From positions 1-64,000 of the forward strand of contig JADNRY010000063.1 in NCBI GenBank assembly GCA_015501585.1: 64,000 nucleotides of DNA, given 5' to 3'. Of this stretch, positions 1 to 12,294 are shown piece by piece (the first letter of the stretch is position 1; the number at the start of each line of letters is the position of its first letter). The position numbers and the translations under genes were made by a program. The notes beneath the pieces were generated by a model. It had not been told where the DNA came from. It made no database searches and was given only the letters and a program-made list of their open reading frames with translations. The stretch comes from Rhodocollybia butyracea (lineage: Eukaryota; Basidiomycota; Agaricomycetes; Agaricales; Omphalotaceae).

Positions 1-1400
1 TAATAAGCACCAATTCGGGACAAAAGCCTCCATATATGCAGGACAGAATCGGAGCAGACAGAAAATCACGTCGAAAAAACTGGATTTTCATGAAATAAAA
101 GGAGTACCAGTGAGATATAAGCCCTCTTAGCCATCTCCAGACCAGTTTTTTTTATCTTAAATCCGAAATTTGGGTGGAACCCAATTTTCTTCCAGTTACC
201 AATAAGGCCAGTTTTCGAGCCAAGTTTTGTCCTGAGACCTAAAATATTTGTCAACACAGTATGTTCGGTCCAGCATCTTGCGTTAAAAGCAAATTTGAGG
301 TGAGCCAGGCGTAAGTCAGTATGCATGTGTGTGTTAGAACAGAAAAGCGACGCGTTGCGCAATAGCGTCACGTTTGGCCAAGGCGCTTAAGTGCTTGATC
401 TTCATCTTATCTGGATTTTCTTCCCAAAAGTTAGCATGTACAGTACAATGATTGTATTATTTAATAACTGTTGAGTGAAGTTATCCAGTGCGAGCAGGAG
501 TGCAACGTTCGATGATGCAGGTTCCAGAGCGAGAGCAGGATTAAAGTAAGTATGCGTCAATATCTGGATTACTTATATTGGGATTATTCTTTCTATTCTG
601 GTTTGCCTGAGATGGAGCGGCAGACAGATCAAGCTTGGAATGCTTTGAGTTATTTTAGATAACAGTAACGAGTCTCAATTTTGAATTTACTTATTGATTT
701 ACTTTTTGACAGATGGGCTGCAGATGGGCGGGCATTTGTACACCTCCTTCTTCGTCATGAGTGACTTTTCGGCTCCCAAGATTGATCTTGGTCGTCGGAA
801 TCTCGTATCTGGCTCAGGAAGATAAAACTATGCGGAAAGAGACAGTGAGATACAGTTAAGTGTGAGCTCGTAATGCTCACATTATTTTCTTGGCTCTAAA
901 AAAATAATTAGCGTTCAGGCAAAAAAATACACAATAGCATGCTCCATGTTTATGTCGCTGTTTGGGATGTAGCGATTGTAGAAGACATAGTCAATCACCA
1001 ACCAGTGACCGAGTAAAGCAAGCACATGTACCTTTCCAACTGATGTAAGGGGCGTTGTTGGCATCCCAGACTACTCGCGAAATTATCAGAATTGGAAAAC
1101 CAAATTAAATTCTATTTCCCGAAGGCAGAATCTAAAACCTCTTGACACTAACGAGTTGAGGTATGGTTAGAAGTTAAGTTTTTACATACCATCGCCTCAC
1201 CCCAGTGGTTCAGACTAAGCCGTCTAGTTACAACAGACTTAAGTATCTCCAACCTGAACATAGAACCTGAACATAATATCTGCCCCCTACAGAATATAAG
1301 AGAGAGCACAACCTGGCTGCCCATTGTCATATCCAACTGGATGGGAAATGGTTCCTTAAGTGAACAACTTTTCACTCTTGTGAATTCTGGCTCGCGAGAC
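1..1400. other. No gene recognised
   Basis: Both strands carry only short open frames without domain motifs, plausible splice structure or repeats. I see nothing assignable here. Confidence 0.5.
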
Positions 1401-1418
1401 TAATGACTGTCCAGTATA

Positions 1419-1622
1419 CAATCAAAATGACTGCCACTGAGATTTTCTTACAGTCAATATGACTGTAATAATTTCGTTGAACTTCCTGAGCAGTCAGAAT
1501 GACTGACACACAGTGAGATTGAGCGTGTAGGCCAGACAATCAGCCTGACTGTAATTGAAACTGTGACATTCAACCTGCCTGTATAAACTCCTTACGACTG
1601 TTCAAAGCAGTCAGGTTGACTG
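1419..1622. repeat. Array of six 15-bp dyad motifs (CARTCA-N3-TGACTG)
   Basis: Six near-copies of a 15-bp palindrome start at 1419, 1451, 1491, 1537, 1567 and 1608: CAATCAAAATGACTG, CAGTCAATATGACTG, CAGTCAGAATGACTG, CAATCAGCCTGACTG, CATTCAACCTGCCTG and CAGTCAGGTTGACTG. The half-sites are conserved, while the three central bases and the 15-31 bp between motifs are not. Conserved half-sites with free spacing suggest binding sites for a dimeric protein or subterminal repeats of a dead transposon. Neither is proven. Confidence 0.7.
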
Positions 1623-1683
1623 TCGTGACTTCCCGTAGTGCATTGGAAAGGGTCTACAATGGGATAGTCAGAGAGAGACAGTG

Positions 1684-1868
1684 CGGAGTTGGATCCGTTG
1701 CTAGAGAGTTAAATGGAGTTGTACCCATTCGTGAAGTTATTGGAAAGATTAAAAGAGAGAAGAAAAGATAGACAGCGCAAACTAATTTGAAGGCGGAGTT
1801 GAATCCGCCCATGCGAGTTTGTCAATTAGAGGAATAGGGAAGGAGAGTGGTGGTCGGAATTGCGTCCG
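1684..1868. repeat. Second dyad array, CGGA-N-TTG-NN-TCCG
   Basis: Three copies of a 14-bp dyad lie at 1684-1697 (CGGAGTTGGATCCG), 1794-1807 (CGGAGTTGAATCCG) and 1855-1868 (CGGAATTGCGTCCG). A related copy at 1712-1729 keeps the GAGTTG centre but has AATGG/CCATT arms in place of CGG/CCG arms. The arms therefore change together on both sides. CGG/CCG half-sites resemble targets of fungal Zn2Cys6 regulators, but no adjacent gene is recognisable. Confidence 0.55.
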
Positions 1869-1879
1869 CCTAGTTTCAG

Positions 1880-3210
1880 CATATTCAGCGATCCTACCAT
1901 GCCTTCCCAAGATACCCATGAGTTGAATGCGGTATCATATCCTGTTCATTTGATGAGGTATTCTATGTAATTATCCATTTTATTCTCATTACATTCGCAA
2001 ATACAACAATCGAACCCGTGCCCTCGCGAATCCAGTTCCCCACAATGGGCTCCAACACCATCCAAACCATAAGAATCCGCCTGTTTATATTAGTGTCGTC
2101 CGCCGTATCTATCGAAATATCATCAAAACTCACATCAGTACAACAATTCTTTTTTTTTTTTGTCTCTGCATGAACTCTTGCCAGATCCTATTGCGAGATC
2201 CACATCCCTCCCTCACCCGAGTCCGCCTTTCTGCTTACGGATGGCCAGTTCTTTCGTTGAATTGGTTAGTGGGTGCCTATACTAGATTTTTTAGTTGGAT
2301 ATCAATGCATCACTACTCATCGTGGATATCTCATTATACATCAAAAGATTTCTTACAACGCGTTCGGATTGTAAGGTTTTGGTCGGTTGAGAGAAAACGT
2401 TATGAATCTGAGATCCCGTAGTAGTACAAATCAGCGAACCTCTCGTCCAGCAGTCGTCCAGCCTCGAAGCCTCAGATTGGGGAAATAGAGGTATCATGTC
2501 TTGTTGATTACCGGTGCTCTACGTGCAATTCATCTCCAGCTTCAAAGCTAACGAAGGGATTCTGTAATGTAATGTCTTTTCAGTTGCAATGTATAGTTGG
2601 GGACCTATCGTATCGTATAGCGGATATCAAGCTAAATCTAATAGACGTCAATGGCGGTGAGTTTCTTGCTCAACATTTCACCTTAATTGTTATAAAATCA
2701 TTCATGTTGGATGTTCAGGAAGAAAGTGAAAAATCTGAACCACGTGCCAGACAGAAAAATTTACCATTGTGGCATCAAGGTGGGTCTACTAAATTTGGAT
2801 GTCTGGCCGTTTCTCGGCATGATCAATGATAGATGATCCTTTATCTTATCTTACTTATAGTACCGCTTGTTCAGGATTCTGTCAATGTATGAGATTCGAG
2901 TGAGTTCTTTCTAGAAAAGTGATCCGCGAGACCATGTTTTGGGAGAAAATTGCGCGGAGGGCATGGTATCTCACACGCAAACTTCGCCAACTCTTCTCCA
3001 GGTTCGCCAACTTTGCCGAGGTCACCAACTTCGAGGCCGAACTGCAAGTGTCAGATGATCAATCTGAAGCGGGGAGCCAGCTTGTAGAGAAGAAGTGGGG
3101 TATTGGGTTACTTAGCGATAATCGATGAGGTCCGTGGGGGCCAGCTCATCGTCTTCAACGATTCGGAAGATAACCGCATCCGCTTTGTCGTCTATGATCT
3201 CGACCTGCCA
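1880..3210. other. No gene recognised
   Basis: Only short unrelated open frames are present (for example 2170-2421 and 2572-2829). None carries a domain or plausible exon structure. Confidence 0.4.
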
Positions 3211-3215
3211 ATCGG

Positions 3216-3506
3216 TTACTGCACAAATGCTGCCGTTAAAAACAAGCCTAGCCTCATCCACAATGTTTCCGGTTTGTGAGCGAATACCCACAGCGGGTTG
3301 ATGGTAGCACCCGGTAGTAGTTCTTTGGTACGGGAGGCTGCATTGAACGTGGAGCCTAGTTCCGTTGGTAAATTTTTGGCCAATGATGCAAAGTTAGCAC
3401 AAGGATGTTCACAGCCCTCAAATTCTCTGCTGGCAACTGCAATTGCTGACGAGTTTCTGAGTCCCCGCTCATAAAAGTGGGGCCCCGACATATAGCGCAT
3501 CCGCAT
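3216..3506 (-). pseudogene. Ty1/copia pol fragment (minus strand)
   Basis: The minus-strand frame matches two separated parts of the copia pol found intact elsewhere in this window. One is the stretch before reverse transcriptase (ANF-x-LA-x-NLPTE-x-FNAA), which equals the sequence near 60390-60450. The other is the N-terminus of reverse transcriptase (GATINPLWVFAHK), which equals the sequence near 23510. The two parts are joined by a deletion and the frame soon ends. It is a decayed relic, oriented opposite to the pol fragment at 4262-5050. Confidence 0.7.
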
Positions 3507-4261
3507 TCTTGCCCTGATTTTGACTAAATATCTGCGTCGTTCTCGTTGTACCCCAAGTCAGAGCCTGAGAAATGACTCCAGATTTGGAGGTCTGGTACGT
3601 GCGCGCGAGATTCTAGACCTGCGTTGATGTTTCTTATCCTTCTGTTTAGCAGGACAAGTCTTATGTTTATGCCCCGTCCACGATGACAATTAGAGCTCAA
3701 AGTACGGAAAGAAGTCTTGAAAGCATCCTGAAGGGGCTTAACATCCACCTTGCGAATCTTTTGAAGATTCGGACTCGGAAACAACGCTCTGTTGTTTTCC
3801 CTTATGAAGCTTAGCCTTCATTGATCCATTCATGGATCTCTTATGTGACTTGGTAGCCGAATCTTTGCAGTCACTAACTTGAGACCCGGCTTTAAAATCA
3901 GAAACAACTTGAATGTCCCTGACATTGTTCCAGTTCTGGAGAGTTGCGTGCTGCGTTAAAATCCTTCTCCAAACTCTCATAATGGGCAGGATACCAGGTA
4001 ATGAGAAGTTTGTTTTCACGTTCGCAGATTTAGCGGTTTTAAAAGCACTCGGTGGACTCCCGCCCTCCAGGGCCAGCGTACGGGAGGTGGAATGCAGATG
4101 CGCTAACCAGGCGACTTTGACGGGACCCCACTTTATGAGCGCGGACTTTGACAACACGAGAGCGACAAAGAAGAGGACTGTCTGTAGTCACTTGAAGGCG
4201 GATTGTAGCCATCCTGGAGATCTTCCGAAGGCGCGGCAACGACTGGGGAAAGAAGTTCCCT
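3507..4261. other. Unassigned sequence between two opposed copia fragments
   Basis: Open frames exist on both strands (3738-4157 minus, 3913-4323 plus) but show no recognised motif. The position between two opposed relics suggests scrambled retroelement sequence. Confidence 0.35.
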
Positions 4262-5050
4262 ATGAGCAGTGTTTTCGGTTAGTTGAGGCTAGGCTTGTTG
4301 TTAACGGAGGTGGAAGGTGTTGATTACTTCGAGGTTTTTACAGCGGTTTTAAGATTTGAATCACTCAGGATCCTCATAGCGGTATGGGTTTCGCTCGGAT
4401 ACTTCATCTGGCAGATTGATTTTGCCTCGGCTTACCTGAATGTGGAGATGAAGGAGAATATGGATGTCCGCCCACCTGAAGGCTTTGAAGGTAGAGGATC
4501 GGGAAAGGTTATGCGGGTGAAGAAGTCAGTATCCGGGTCAATGCAAGCAGGAAGGGAGGAACTGGTGGAAGCAGTTAGATCGGATTTGGGATACACTCGC
4601 TCGTAAGCTGATCAATGCGTAAGGTCGAGGAAGCTGGATTTAAAGGAGACGATGATGGGGACCTATACAAATGACACGTTAGGTGGATCTTCGTCGAAGG
4701 AAGAAATGGTTAGAGCAAAGGAGGAAATCAGAAGCAGGTATCGGATAAAGGAGACTGACGCGGTACATTTCGCTCTAGGTATGAGGCTGGTACACTATCC
4801 ATGCTGGCCTACTGGGACCAGTTTCTGACTAAGTTTGGGCTCCAGGATCTCAAATCAAAATCGACACCCAATTCGGACAAGGAGCTTGTCGACCTGACAT
4901 AGCATATGAAACTAATGACTTATCCAGGCTCTGAAGGAGAGGTCAAGATTCATCATGTCCTATCTGGAGAGAATCTTGCTGGCTTCTGCGGCAAGGTAAT
5001 GGATGTTGGACACATCTCCCCAATGACGGAATTGTTGGGAGTAATAAATG
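4262..5050 (+). pseudogene. Ty1/copia reverse transcriptase/RNase H relic
   Basis: The translation follows the copia RVT_2 domain of the element at 22091-23644: ARLVVNG, then YFEVF-AVLRFESLRILIAVW, then WQIDFASAYLN and the PPEGFEGRG loop. A further stretch (4615-4790) reads GTYTNDTLGGSSSKEE, where the catalytic Y-x-DD has become YTND. The segment 4925-5030 aligns with the RNase H end (IKINYVASEDNLADILTKP) with many substitutions. Several frameshifts, stops and a missing middle make it non-functional. It belongs to the same family as the large copia but is much more diverged. Confidence 0.8.
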
Positions 5051-5102
5051 GGGGATGCCGTCGATTTTGCCACAGCCGAGAATCTCGAATTTTGAGAAGG
5101 GG

Positions 5103-6139
5103 ATGGGCGGGCTTTTGGGTGTATAAGTGGCATGGGCGGGCATGGGGAATGGGATTGCTAAATAAAGGTCAAAACCATTGTCGGAATGGCTTAATGGCAC
5201 ACTCAAATGGAGTGGCGGAATCGTCGGTGGATAGACTGGCCCCGGGAGTCAAAAGGTTATCAGAATTTTTCTGTAAATTTGATTATTTCATACTAGATTT
5301 TGTTTCTAGAAGTCTAATAATTATATTACCATAACCATAAGAAACTCCTAGTAGTAGCGTTACTGAGGATCTAGGCGGATCCTTAGAGTGTGGGTTTTGG
5401 AAGAAGCTTCCGACGGATAACGGCGACGGGATGTTTCTGTCGATGGAGTCTGGCAGGAGCATACTCGATCTGGGAACGACAACGACATAGAATCACTGAG
5501 CGGGACCAGTAAGAGTAGTAGAATGAACTTGGAGAGTAAGCCTAGGAGTGATGAGTATCCAACTCGAAAGGTAGAGCCCACAAAGTGCAAAAGGAAACGA
5601 AGACGATTATGAGCGGAAGCGGAAGTTCTGGTGGGAAGTTCTAGTGGACGCGCGATAATCGGGATCGAAAGTGAGTAGATTGCGCAGAAAGTACACGGAA
5701 CGGGTAAAGAACTACAAGGACATATCTTGAAAGGGAACAGGGCACCTAGGCGGAAATGGGTTGAGTAGTCTTGTTAGGGGAACGACCAGTGGGGGAATAC
5801 ATCGTTCGAGACTCGATGTTATCATAAGAGAGAGAGAAGTGGAAATAGGAAGTGCGGGTTAAAAGGGTGTATAAGTGGCATGGGCGGGAATGGGCGTGTG
5901 TGGAGAATGGGATTGCTAAATAAAGGTCAAAACCATTGTCGCATGCGCAATGGCTCAATGATACGCGCAACGGATTCGTCGGTGGATAGACATCGATGCG
6001 TTCTTCGGCTACAACTTTTCTACGCGCGACAGCCAACACGACCATCTAAAAGGTTATTGAAATTTTTTGGTAAATTTGATTATTTATGCTATATTCATGC
6101 TAGCTTTTACTAATAATTATATTACCATAGCCATTGTCT
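5103..6139. repeat. Diverged direct repeat pair (5103-5345 and 5865-6139)
   Basis: Two direct copies share the stretch 'tgtataagtggcatgggcgg', then a common block ending in 'taaaggtcaaaaccattgtc', then 'gtcggtggatagac', 'aaaaggttat' and an AT-rich end 'ctaataattatattaccata'. They are about 0.77 kb apart and lie directly after the copia relic. They may be the two LTRs of a decayed element or two copies of one LTR. No target duplication could be placed. Confidence 0.55.
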
Positions 6140-6690
6140 ACTATAATAAAGTTCAGCTAACATGAAGTTTTTTGGTTTATCATAATTTTTCTATCAATTG
6201 AACATTACCTAAATAACATTTATTTTAATCTGGAAGAATTCTCTTATGGCTTCATTGTAAGTTTCTTCTGTTATTTCATACTGTTATTTTTATTTCATAA
6301 GTTCTTCTGATATTCATGCTGATATTTATTCACATAACTTTTCCATTTCTGCTCAAAGATTTATGGAATGCAATACAAAATTCTATAGTTAAACCACTAC
6401 AATCTTATCAGTATCATACTCAAATAATTGCATAAATTTGTTACCTTAATGTAGAATTATGCTAAAAGCTCATTTCAAAATATTACAATAAACATAACTC
6501 AACTTTATCATTAGTTCTTCATAGTTTCAGCATAAGTTACACACTTTATGGTAAAGCAATGATTTTATTGGATTTTTTTCACTTAATATAAACTTAACAG
6601 ATCTTTACCATAAACATCAGAATTTATGCCAAAAATTATTCATACAATTTTAACATAATTTTACTATTTCCAGCAAAATTTACGGGGATT
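6140..6690. other. AT-rich block without gene
   Basis: About 550 bases are strikingly rich in A and T compared with both sides, with no long open frame. It could be a degenerate element end or a mutated repeat. Confidence 0.6.
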
Positions 6691-9690
6691 TGCACGCAGT
6701 GTAATAGTCTATACTCGAGATCCCGAAGATGTTCGTTGTGTAACTTTTGTCAAGCCTTTTGCTTGTGCTTTCTTTTAGGAAAACGGGAGCTGTGATATGA
6801 TCACTGTACGACTATCGGTTCTGTGCAACCAGCATTCTGGTTACCTCGCATTTGTTTTGGGATACTGAGTGCTAACAGATGTTTAGTGCTAGATGCTTCA
6901 TTCTACTCGCGCCGAAATCGAAATCTTCCTGCCTGTCGCCGATATCTTCCCTCTATCCAGTGGTCATCTATGACCTATGTGCTTACTGTACTGAGACTTG
7001 CGGAGTGAGTCTATGATGACGGATAGTATCAGTTTTCGCAGTATTCGTAAATCGGGAGCTGTATATTCATTCCTGAACCTCATTTGTATGCAAACACATA
7101 ATGGTATTCTTCATGTTGTGGTTATCTTTCATATCCGTAACGAATATGTTTTCTAGAGCGCCTTTTTTTTTAGGTCGTGTATAGTCTTAATGTTGTGAGA
7201 CGGTACGGCGAGTGCTGATCACAGCAGCATCGAGGCTATGCATCCCAGGCATGTATTTGGCGTGATACATGTGGCTGGGGCCCCGGAAGTTCCTAAATGG
7301 GACCACGTCGGTTACTACTACCTACCTACCTACCTATCTTTTCAAAACTACTGGGCAAGCTTTGCGGAAGAAATTTCCGGACCCAAAAGTGGTCCCGACA
7401 TGATGTTAATGAAGGAAGCAGAAGGAGGGCGGTAGCGATTTCCCAGTCTTATTGGTAATAGCCAAAAGCCGCGAACTGAATAAGTTCTCTTGAGCGCTGC
7501 AGTGCTGAGCTTCCGCTATACATACTCACTGCTAGGCCTGTTATGGTTGCTTCTACTTTGAACCCATCTAGTACTTCTTCCTCTCGTCCACCTAGATTCT
7601 AAACTTCCTTTTGTACACATAGTATGTACGACTCTGCCTCAGAAAAGATTTGTCTGTCGCAACTCAGGGGGTGACATATTACCCCTCGCGTCGAGCATCG
7701 ATGAGCCGATCTTGACCAAATTTATCCAGAGTCATGCTGCACAGGTTTCGTAGTTGAATTTGATGCCATAGTTCCGCAGTTGTACCCAGTTCACCAATTG
7801 TAGGGGTACGAGATTTCTGAATGAACAGATGAACTTGAGCAGGTGTTCGAGAAGGACTTGGTTTTCTACAGTCGCGCGTTCTGGAAGAAACGCACAAGCG
7901 AAAGTTATACCTTATTCCTCATATCCAAGAGTAAGATGAGGTGATCTTGGGCTGGATAAGCGATACGAGGTGGCATGTAACTATTTATCGTGTCATCAGC
8001 GAGTGACTGTAATGTGGCAGGAGGTGAATGAAACTGTGCTGGTGGGTTTTGGCTGATTAGTAGGCTCTGCATGTGGTTAAATTACTTGTTTGAATTGGTT
8101 TCGAGTTTTGACTGCACTATGTAGGCGTGTAGGATATATCAACTTCAAAGCAGAAGAATTCGTACCGGATGGATTGCGCAATCTGTGCCGCGCGACCATC
8201 GTTTCGTTATTCGCTACAAGAACCACGTTAGTATCGGGTGGGCTGAGATCCAGTCCAGTGGAGTATACACACCTTGTTCAAGTGATTCATTATCATGGAT
8301 GAGCAGAAGGCAAGTAAAATTTAGTCCAGCTTCATCGATCGCTCATCAAGCATTTGCTTGTACTTACTGTTTATCCATACCCACCATGTACTTCACCGAC
8401 TACAGTACTTCCGTTTTCACCCCCAGGGGGATCCAGTGCACTCGTATGGTTCACTGTGGATCGTCAGCAAGCATCGAAGTCGACGTATCCACATTCAATA
8501 CTGATTTGGGCTTCAGCACGAAGTTTTCTCTCCAAACTGAAGCGGCCTATGCACTTGGAAGGAATTGAAAAGAGCTCGTCCAATGAATGGTACAACTCGT
8601 AAGGGCAGAGCTAAGAGGAACTGCTAAGGGTGCCCTAGCTGGTACATGATCTTCTTAGCTCGAGCACGCTTGCAGCCCGTACACTTTCGGCTATTGGAGC
8701 TTTGACGTGACCTCAACTCTCAAATCGCATAGACGCTACAAATGGACTTGAACAACCTCGTATTATGGAAAGACCTGATGATATTATGAATGTAAAGGCA
8801 TTAGAACATATAGATAACAGAACAACGACAGCAAAACAGGTATTCGTCTTAATCCGATCCGTACCGCCCAAACCTAATATCACACCATTCGTCGAGAACG
8901 AGCACAGGGTGGTAATACATCTGCAAAAGAAAGGTCAACTTTTCTTTGGTATATAAAGAAAAGAAAAAGGAAAAAAAAAACTAACCTGAGATTCGAGCTC
9001 TGCGCTCAGTTTCTAGACGGGTCATAGGTCCCGTAGTTACAACCTTCATATCCATCATCGACTGTTTCGGTGTCAGTCACCATGAACATCTACGGGATCC
9101 TAGCATCGGGCTCGGTATAGACACCCGTACCAGATTCATGCTAGGAGAACTTTCAGATCCGCCGCTCCATAAGAACCATATACGCCATATTCTTCGTAAA
9201 TGAAAATTCGATATTTGGCATTAAAACAACCGTCGGAGGGGGAGATCCTTGCGGAGATTATCCGAATCTTGGTCGGAAAGAGAGGTGGATTGCGTTGTTG
9301 AATGGTTTATCGAAGTTCAGACTAGTGGATGAAGAGCCTGGAACGTGGCCGTCCTCAAAGAAACATCGCGTTGGAACGTTGATAGGAAGGGGGAGGGAGG
9401 TGCAGGAATTGATGTACGAATTCTGTGCCGTATGAGGAAAACGTCGCAGTGGTGCATACAGAGAGACGGGTTGTTGGAGTTACAGTGAATAGAGCGGGTG
9501 CTCTAAACCACGAAGGTATCATCGAGAGGATTTTCGACCGGCGACCGAACCGTATTGCCCTTGTCTAGATGTAGATATGGGGGAGAACTATGAGGGTCGC
9601 CTCGGCCGAGCCGAGGAAAGACAAAGATGGCTGTCGGCGGGGTCCTATCCTCGAGGTAATCCATTCGTCACCGTTCCCTCGACTGGTTCT
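6691..9690. other. No gene recognised
   Basis: Only unsupported open frames were found (longest 8185-8568 plus, 127 aa, no motif). A short CCTA run sits at 7321-7337. Confidence 0.35.
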
Positions 9691-9699
9691 GTGCGCTTG

Positions 9700-10520
9700 A
9701 CCTAACGAAGATGACTGATGAGTACAGTACAGCTACTCAGTCCAGAGCTCCGAACACGAAAGAAAAGGATGCGTCAGTGACGGCCCTCGACCGAACCGAA
9801 TAAATACAGTTGAGGATTCTAGAGTCTAAGATGACAGAATTAGCACTTGGCTATTGAATATTGAATATTGACGTATGGAGAAACCAACTTACTGTGCGAG
9901 CATTCCCTCGATCCCGTTTAGCGTAGTTTCCGGTAAAAACAGCAGCATACTTTGCTCGGTATCTCCCTGGTCACAATTTACATAAAGTAAATATAGTGTA
10001 GTCTAACAGCAGAACAAAAGCATACCTGGGCAGCCTCGTAAAATCTCACAGCTTTAGTCGAAATTCGTCCTATCTTGGCCTTGAGACTCAGAGACGAGAA
10101 AATCACAGGTATCCGGTACCAGTAGTTTCCGCCCGACTTTTGGGCCCGCAGGCACAGTGAGAGTAGGCTGTAAGCCTGAAGACATGGCACCCGAGGGAGC
10201 GAGAAATCAGATAATAGGCGCTGATACATTGATCAGTGATAAGATAACTAATCTCCTTCCAATCGGAACCCATCTCCCTTTTTTACCACTTGTATACATT
10301 TTGTAGGTTTTTATAGCTCTCATCCGTTCTCCCGCACAGTACAAACCGCTACCGCGTCACTCGGAGGACATCGATATAGATCTCTAACAAATCTCTAATA
10401 GTGAACAAGTTGGCATTACTCCTCAGTGACACATGGACTGCAAGTTGAACGAGGGGATTACGACGTCCAATTTGGGAACGCCGCAATCGTCACCGATGTC
10501 TATGATGTTCATCATTTAAT
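9700..10520. repeat. Segmental duplication, copy 1 (partner 13180-13900)
   Basis: A series of matching landmarks occurs in the same order here and at 13.2-13.9 kb: 'ctgtgcgcttgac', 'ttctag' blocks, 'ttgaatattga', an antisense exon ending in a splice donor, and 'agtgat..gataagataact'. Sequence between landmarks has diverged strongly and lengths differ, so the duplication is old. Confidence 0.6.
10026..10140 (-). pseudogene. Relic exon of the MLKL/HeLo-like gene family
   Basis: The minus strand reads SLKAKIGRISTKAVRFYEAAQ directly before a GTATG splice donor. This matches exon 1 of the gene at 16175 (AALKAKSTLKSILGRLSTKA, then VEIYEVAQ before GTATGTGG), including the position of the splice site. 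No complete downstream exon follows, so it is treated as a broken paralogue. Confidence 0.6.
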
Positions 10521-10550
10521 CTGAGTGTGTTTCAATTTGATTGACCCCTC

Positions 10551-11109
10551 TTGCAGGCAAGCCTCAACAACTTAAACTCCTTTCAGAGCCACTTCCCGAA
10601 GAACCAACCGGAGATGATAACTGCAATCCAGAACGAAATTAGAGCCAAGGCGTCTTGCGCCAAAACTGTAATTTGTAGTTTGGTAGGTCCCAACGTTGTC
10701 AAGATAATCGTAGCACACTTAGCTTATACAAACGATAGGTGGAGGCGTGACCAGTGGAACGGACGTTATCTTGAGCTCAATGTCTTACCTCGTAAGGATG
10801 TAGCACTGTATATGGCGCGGATGGTCGTATTGGTGTTTTTGTTTTTGTTTTTGACTTATCCATTTGTAGCGTCTCTTTCCCCGACCATCAGATGAAGGGA
10901 AAAACGGGAAGAAAAGGAAGATCGACGAAATTAGCTCTACGTCTTTTGCAAACACCAATCCCGCCGTTGATACTCCGGTCGCAGATCTGAATAGTTCAGA
11001 TCAACCGGACACGAGCTGGGCTCCAGCGTTCAATAAATGGATTGAATCGAAGGTGACCAAGGAAGGCTGGGAGCCAGAACTTACAAGCAAGGAATGGCAC
11101 AGGTATTAA
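10551..11109 (+). pseudogene. Remnant or uncertain gene with a nuclear-localisation-like last exon
   Basis: The last segment, 10870-11109, is an 80-codon open frame ending in TAA. It follows a T-rich tract and TAG acceptor (10867-10869), which suggests an exon that has no ATG of its own. It encodes a basic KNGKKRKIDE stretch and a Trp-containing C-terminus (APAFNKWIESK..EGWEPEL). Upstream, 10636-10832 is open and could be a preceding exon, but no splice model joins all parts without stops. No family is recognised. Confidence 0.35.
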
Positions 11110-11931
11110 GAGGCAAGCGCATTTGGAGCCAGTTCGGAGCCCCAGCACACGGAGTGCGCTGGTTATCCAATATTTAGAATACTATATGAATGCAGGCTTG
11201 TGCGTGAGTGATAGGCATGAATGCATGAAGCTCTTGATTATTCGCTAATCTCGTTTCGACGAGAAACAGAGCATGTCCTGCAACTCGGCCAGCCCCGAAT
11301 CGAAACTGATCGAAACTGATCATCACCATAATTTGTAAAAATTTGTCCTTTCTTCCTTCCTTCCTTCCAATACTCATGGCGCATACTATCAAAATTCACG
11401 CGTCGGTGAGCTAACGCGTCGCCGTTGATTACTATTAGAGAAACGATACGGGGGTACTTCACTTAACCTAACCTGTTAATAATGAGCTCAAAAGGGAGCC
11501 GGAAACTGCAGGCAATGCCAGGCATCCATCCTCGGACTGTCCCCAAACCTATACATGGACGGATAGGGACGGACGCCAAGTTTATAGTCACGGTGGGTGA
11601 AATGGAAGTGTGCACTGACGTAGGCTACACACTCACAGTCTCTGAGTTTTACCACATCCCCGGATAGGGAAGTGCACCGTAAAGCCTCAGGATGGACGAC
11701 AATGTGAGTCCGCCGGATGGTGCCGTGAGGCTATAGCAACGAAAGTCGCTGGCATCTAGGTTCCACGAAAAAAAAAGCCTCAGGATGCGAACTCTAGATG
11801 TTACAGGATGTTACCCCCATTTTGGATAGCCCAGGGTCCTTTTGTTCGCTTGCTTGCTGTAACAGGCAGCCTCCTGGGTTAAACTGAGTTTGACCCGAAA
11901 ATTTTCAGGCTCGGGTTAGTTGGGGCGCAGT

Positions 11932-12294
11932 AGGCCCCCTGATAATGAGTGGCGAACCTAGATACTCGACCCTACCAGAGCTGGGCATTTTTGACCGAAC
12001 AAATTTTGCCTAGAGCCCCCAAATTTGACCGAAATTGCTACCCAGGTTGCTCAGGCGCCCAATTTTTGACCGAAATTTTACCTCCGGCTCACCTATATAT
12101 AAGGCGCGCTCGTCAAAATGGGTCAAAATCCTATCAAATCTGGCGATTTTTGACCGAAAATCTCCTCTGGGCCTCCGCTGGCCTCCGCCTACGGCGGCAC
12201 TTTTTGACCGAACCTGTACACGGGTATCACTCAAAATCTGGCCTATTTTTGACCGAATTGTTACCTGGGATACACCCTCATTATCAGGGGGCCT
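11932..12294. mobile_element. 363-bp MITE with 18-bp perfect TIRs and 8-bp TSD
   Basis: The ends are an exact inverted repeat (AGGCCCCCTGATAATGAG at 11932-11949, its complement at 12277-12294). They are flanked by the direct duplication GGCGCAGT (11924-11931 and 12295-12302). The interior has six direct copies of the core TTTGACCGAA, most as TTTTTGACCGAA, near 11988, 12022, 12063, 12147, 12201 and 12246. There is no transposase. The 8-bp duplication fits hAT or some Mutator-like elements, and subterminal motif repeats are typical of hAT binding sites. The superfamily is an inference. Confidence 0.85.

Noticed and set aside
1419..1622. CRISPR-like repeat-spacer array
   Set aside because: Repeats are only 15 bp, imperfect and dyad-symmetric, spacers are irregular (15-31 bp), and the context is eukaryotic.
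7321..7337. CCTA microsatellite
   Set aside because: Only four units, too short to be informative.
8185..8568. 127-codon open frame
   Set aside because: No motif, no splice context and no coding-like composition were seen; another frame overlaps it.
11463..11477. Short 'taacctaacctg' run resembling a telomere repeat
   Set aside because: There are only about two units, with no array; this is chance-level.
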